A stretch of 64,000 bases of DNA from Hyposmocoma kahamanoa (Eukaryota > Arthropoda > Insecta > Lepidoptera > Cosmopterigidae), in the NCBI RefSeq assembly GCF_003589595.1, contig NW_020653713.1, positions 586,971 through 650,970 on the forward strand, given 5' to 3'. Of this stretch, positions 59,991 through 64,000 are shown one piece after another. The translations under genes and the position numbers were made by a program. Position 1 is the first letter of the stretch. Every line of letters begins with the position of its first letter. The notes beneath the pieces are model-generated. The model did not search any database. It was not told where the DNA came from and saw nothing but the letters and a program-made list of their open reading frames with translations.

Positions 59991-61761
59991 TTATTTTTCT
60001 TCTTTTGACTGGCAGAAAAGATCTTCGGCGTTGATCATGACCCACTCGTAGTAATATCCAACATCGGTGGCACCGATCACGCTGGTGGAATATTGAGGGA
60101 TTTTGTACGACACTAGACCGATCTGAATGTAACCTCGAACAACAATGGCACTGCCGGAGTCACCTCTGCAAACGAAATAGCTTTGTGTGTGTATAATTAT
60201 TCAATAAGCATACGAAACATTGACGAGCGAAGAGATGCACCAGCTTTTCTAAGTAAATCGGATATCTTTGCCTCCACGACGAATTTCGTAGGAATGAAAG
60301 CCTTTGAGCTTCATTATTATCTTTTGGAGACTTTGGTAAATACGTAATTGTTAATATCTTCCGTCAAGTTCCAATCCATTGGGCACTGTAGGCTATAATA
60401 GCCTATTTATAATCTTAGTGCCTCTGTTCGTAGACAACTATATAAAGAAAAACAATTATACAATTATTGTGACATAACATCACTTTCATCGTCGTGCTAG
60501 GTGCCCGATGGCAAGGTTTCCACGGCAACTCGTAAATGCGCTTTGTTCTATTTATTTATTATAATTAAAAAAGTAACAGAATAGAAGTAGGCAACAGGTT
60601 AATGGATGCTACAACAGCAAAAACATAAAACGTAACAGGGGAGCAAGTTTTAATACGTAGGTCATTGGGTGCACATCCCTGTGAAGGTGGGCTTAACGTC
60701 TAGTTCACAACTGCGGCGCCCATAAAGATTTCCTTTTATCCATGCAAGAAAAATCATTGTCTTGGACAATAAATCCCTAACCGCTCGATCGATCTTAAAG
60801 CTGTGTAAAGATGGCTTAATAATATCGAAATCGGTTGTTCTACTCACGAGGCAGCGTAACCGTAGTTCTTCATTTTATGAATTCCGCTCACACAAAATGT
60901 ACCTTTGTTCAGCATCTTTAGAATCTTCGAGCATTTTCTTCTGTTCACGTACATTTGCTTAGCTTCTTTCAGGTACTTGCCGGCGGTGCCTTGTTCTTCC
61001 TGGTATAACAATCAATCATCTGTCAATGTATCACAAAACTATGTTATTCTTCAATTGCAATTCCACTGTTGCGTACAACACTTCTTTACGAGATGCTTGT
61101 TATGGGAATCGAAACCTCTACCTTGTGGTTTAAGTGTCACACGTGATGCCACTAAGATATATCACTCTTCCCACAAATATTTTTGCATGTTGATATAAGT
61201 ATTTCAAAAACATTTATGAATATGTTCTTAGTGACGTCAATAAAAGTAGTTGCTATGACTTATAAGAATGTAAATATTCAAACAAATTACATCAACAACA
61301 CCCCATCCGGCAACACTAGATATTTCTTGGTATGGCGGGTCCTCCATTATAACCACTCTCTTAACCCTGTGGTTGAGCTTAAGGGGCTCCGTGAGCGCCG
61401 CAAGGGCAATGTCATTGGACACCAGCTCGCTATCGTACTGCGGGTGGATTACGAAGTGGCTGACTTCGTGTGTGAAAGGACCGCGTTTATTAACCACTCC
61501 AACCGCCACCAGCACGCTGCTTGTTGCCAGGCAGTCCTCCAGGCAGTGTGCGGCCGTCAAAATTATAATCTGGTTCACCACAGACGCCCCACACGAGAAA
61601 TGCTCCGTGCCCGTATCTCTGTCACAAGAAATAGCAAGAAACGCTGCGTGGGCGAAATCCTCGATTTTCGCGTAGGACCCCCCCACTATAAAAGGCTCCA
61701 TTTTATCCCCTTTCACGAACGTGAGAAGACCTAGAATGCTAACACATTTTGCAACGGCCAT
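59991..61761 (-). CDS. Chymotrypsin-like serine protease, cluster gene 7
   Basis: Exons 61,761-61,291, 60,999-60,848 and 60,165-59,991 join in frame to 265 residues. Short signal peptide (VSILGLLTFVKG) and almost no propeptide: DKMEPF|IVGG (25-28). His72, Asp117 and Ser211 (GDSGS) are present. Position 189 is Tyr (NYGYAAS), 216 is Lys (SYK) and 226 is Ile. Extra Cys in ISC and LEDC; C-terminus LFCQSKEEK. It is more diverged than genes 2-6 and closer to gene 8 (shared VKRVV..(E/K)DPPY block). Intron 1 contains a tRNA-like SINE piece. Stop TAA runs straight into AATAAAA. Confidence 0.92.
61080..61172 (-). mobile_element. tRNA-derived SINE fragment
   Basis: In intron 1 of protease gene 7, on the same strand: box A-like TATCTTAGTGGCATC and box B-like GTTTCGATTCCC. 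Confidence 0.45.
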
Positions 61762-62469
61762 TGTGATTTATTTTCTATTTCCGCCTAATAGTGATCGGTT
61801 ATTCAGAAATGTAGTTAATTAGGTACATTGTGAGGCTTATTATAGTTTTATGATGTTGCTTTAATAGGCCTTTCTGTTCCTTAAGTGGAGGCCCACGGCG
61901 TCATTACACAATAAGGCAGTGAAACATAAAATTGTGCTAATCGATTTGGTAACGTATATTTGTAAAAACTGACAATATGCGCAATGACTGAGTAGTTTAA
62001 AATATCTATGGAATATTTTTTCTGTACAATTTTAGCAACACCGTGGGGACGAAAAGGAGCTTGAATCCTACGACGTGATTACATACCTGTACCACTACAA
62101 AATATACCAAGTAGATGAGGTTCCTTTCTAACTATATCAGTTGATAATAGAGCAATATATACTACAGTTAAATATACATTGGTTGTATTGTATTTATGAT
62201 GAAATTAAAAAGACTTTTTTTACTTTTAAGGTACAGTTAATTTGAAGGATCAGTGTTTTTTGAGATGCCATTAGATATTTTTACGTGATTTAATAAAATT
62301 TTAATTGTCGCTTCAAGGTCTATTTTGGTGCATTGAAACAATAACCGGCTGTACTCTGTTAGTTTAATTTTTACTCAAAGTAAAGTAAAATTAACTTAAA
62401 ATATCATTAACTTTTATAAAACACATTTGCATCAACACTTTTAACGTACCTAAAGCTAAAGTCGTATTA
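61762..62469. other. Spacer between protease genes 7 and 8
   Basis: Intergenic, AT-rich. It must hold the promoter of gene 7 near its upper end in gene orientation; no element stands out. Confidence 0.4.
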
Positions 62470-64000
62470 CTATGTTTTCAAGCAGTAGAGCTTTTTGGAG
62501 GTTTTCATAATCCAATTGTAGAAATATGGTACGTTGGTGAACACGATAACGGCTTTAGAGAGTTGCGGGTACTTGACGGAGACCAAGCCGACCTGGATGT
62601 AGCCACGCAGCATCAGCGCGCTTCCAGAATCGCCTCTATTCAACATGATAAAAATACAGATGTAGTTAATAGACTCAGGCGTTCCTTTTGCGGAAATCCA
62701 GTTAAAAAATTAAAGTAATTTTTATTACTTAAATCTTTGCTGCTCCATAACATCATATAATAAGATTTTTTTCATACAGTTAATTTTTTCACTCCTCCCA
62801 TTTCATAAAGTGTATAAAATAAGTAATACTGCAACGACAAATACTTCTCCCAAAAATATACGAGGCAACTTCAAGAGTAGTTGTACGTTCGATCCTCAGA
62901 CGAAGAATGAATTTCTTCGGCCGATTGTAATTGCGTATGTGTTTTTCTTTATGCGAAGGGAGGGTGCGAATATTAACTGTATGAAAAAAATATTTAACAC
63001 AAGCGCAACTATTCTTCACAAGGTTCGCCGAGCAGCAAAGTAATTATTTACTTCCATTTTTATTTACAGTAACAGTAAGTCTTAGTAGTCGTTACGTGTA
63101 CGCACGGTACGCGAATGTATACGTTTCAATGATTATCCTCAAAAAGAATTGAACATAGCGCGTTCTTGGGTTTTCGTGATCGTTACACAGAGGGACCTGT
63201 AAAGGGCCCAAAACGTTGGTTTCTTTGACAAAATAAATATGCGCGATTTAGATCCAAAAAATAGCTTAATTTCCTAAAGTGTGCAGTTCTGATACAGTTC
63301 TTTGCTATGTTACATATAGCTATTACTCCAAATTGTTCTTTAATATCCTTTCCAGCTTTTGTGGTTAGGAATGCAAACAGCGTGTTGAAAATGACTTATA
63401 TTAAAAGTTTATTGACTTACGCAGCAGGATAGCCGTAGTGGTCTGCCTTCTTAATGCCTCGGGCGCAAATGGTGCCTTTATTAAGTTTGGTCAAGACCGC
63501 GACGCAATCCTTCCTCTTCCATATCTTTTGCTTCGCTGATTTCAAATACATTGTGCCCAGTCTCTTACCTTCCTAAAGATACAAAAGCATAATAAAAGCA
63601 TTTAATTTTGGACATTGTCTGACTTTTCAAACTTGTTTATATTCTAATGTTAATTAGTAAATTCTTGAAGCTATAGTTAACTTGAAGAACATTGATAGTC
63701 AATCGACATTTAAATATCAGTATTTAGGTTTCTAGGGTATATTATCTGTATTACCTAATTGAACTTACGTCCACAATACCCCACCCAGCCACTACAGCCT
63801 CTTCGGTGTAAGGAGGATCCTTCACCAAAACTACTCTCTTCACTTTAGGGCTGAACTCGAGTTTGTAGGAGAGCTTAGCGAGTGCCACGTCATTGATCAC
63901 TCTCTTGGCGTTGAACTTCGGGTGTATCGTGAAGACGGCCACTAGATGCGTCAGACTGCTGCGTTTCCTCTCGACGGCCACTCCGACGGCGATGTTGCTT
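62470..64000 (-). CDS. Chymotrypsin-like serine protease, cluster gene 8, 5' partial
   Basis: The 3' end of exon 1 (window edge 64,000 to 63,769), exon 2 (63,572-63,421) and exon 3 (62,635-62,470) are present. Signal peptide, IVGG and His57 lie beyond the window. Visible are Asp102 (INDVALA), KRVVLVKDPPY, GWGIVD, the Cys pair of exon 2 (KDC, TIC), Ser195 (GDSGS) and the end KLYCLKT. Position 189 is Tyr (HYGYPAA), 215-216 is Val-Lys (SVK) and 226 is Ile. Intron phases match the cluster. Intron 2 carries a foldback MITE. Same subfamily as gene 7. Confidence 0.9.
62715..63065. mobile_element. Foldback MITE, damaged copy
   Basis: Inverted words CATACAGTTAATTTTTTCAC and GAATATTAACTGTATG, plus GGGAGGGTG, AACACAAGCGCAACT and AAGGTTCGCCGAGCAGC, match the arms of the 37,628-38,338 element. 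The centre differs (GATCCTCAGACGAAGAATG) and the left arm has a deletion. It lies in intron 2 of protease gene 8. Confidence 0.7.

Noticed and set aside
1..64000. CRISPR arrays, rRNA genes, operon-type terminators
   Set aside because: No regularly spaced repeats with unique spacers and no rRNA-like sequence were seen; the sequence is nuclear insect DNA.

Overview
This is an insect genomic window, almost certainly from a moth or butterfly. It is AT-rich and intron-bearing, and it is full of repeat types common in lepidopteran genomes: CR1-like LINE ends with TTTGAC tails, RTE-like LINE C-termini, tRNA-derived SINEs, mariner/IS630-type transposons and foldback MITEs. I saw no bacterial, organellar or CRISPR features. 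Species cannot be read from the sequence.

Left part (1-25,700): I could support no host gene here. It holds LINE fragments, several tRNA-derived SINEs, small foldback elements and long stretches of unrecognised AT-rich DNA. The best-preserved item is an IS630/Tc1/mariner transposon at about 22,536-25,429. It has an intron-containing 445-residue transposase with DD82E spacing, perfect 32-bp terminal inverted repeats, and a tandem duplication of its left end.

Right part (25,870-64,000): a tandem cluster of eight S1A (chymotrypsin-fold) genes, all on the minus strand. Seven (31,436-64,000; the last is cut by the window edge) share one three-exon plan. A large first exon carries the signal peptide, IVGG, His57 and Asp102. 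A second exon of 152-155 nt follows, and a third exon starts at GDSGS. All splice phases agree (0, then 2) and all joined frames stay open, so these gene models are firm. The proteins keep the catalytic triad but have an odd S1 pocket (Tyr at 189, Lys at 216, Ile/Val at 226, no Cys191), an extra Cys pair, and Phe or Tyr instead of Arg/Lys before the new N-terminus. The eighth gene (25,870-28,531) is a divergent homolog with all three triad residues replaced, a basic insert and a Cys-containing tail.

The cluster grew by tandem duplication. The 31.4-32.9 kb and 35.2-36.7 kb genes are near copies with matching 5' flanks and matching protease pseudogene debris. The 49.4-52.3 kb and 53.4-54.9 kb genes are a second pair whose introns and 3' flanks align, which lets later insertions (a CR1-like LINE and a mariner) be dated relative to the duplication. 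The 37-48 kb interval between the two pairs is a nested transposon graveyard: three mariner copies, a possible Harbinger-like insert, a long foldback MITE, head-to-head LINE pieces and a tiny retro-insertion with a 15-bp target duplication. A degenerate minisatellite lies at 55.4-55.8 kb.
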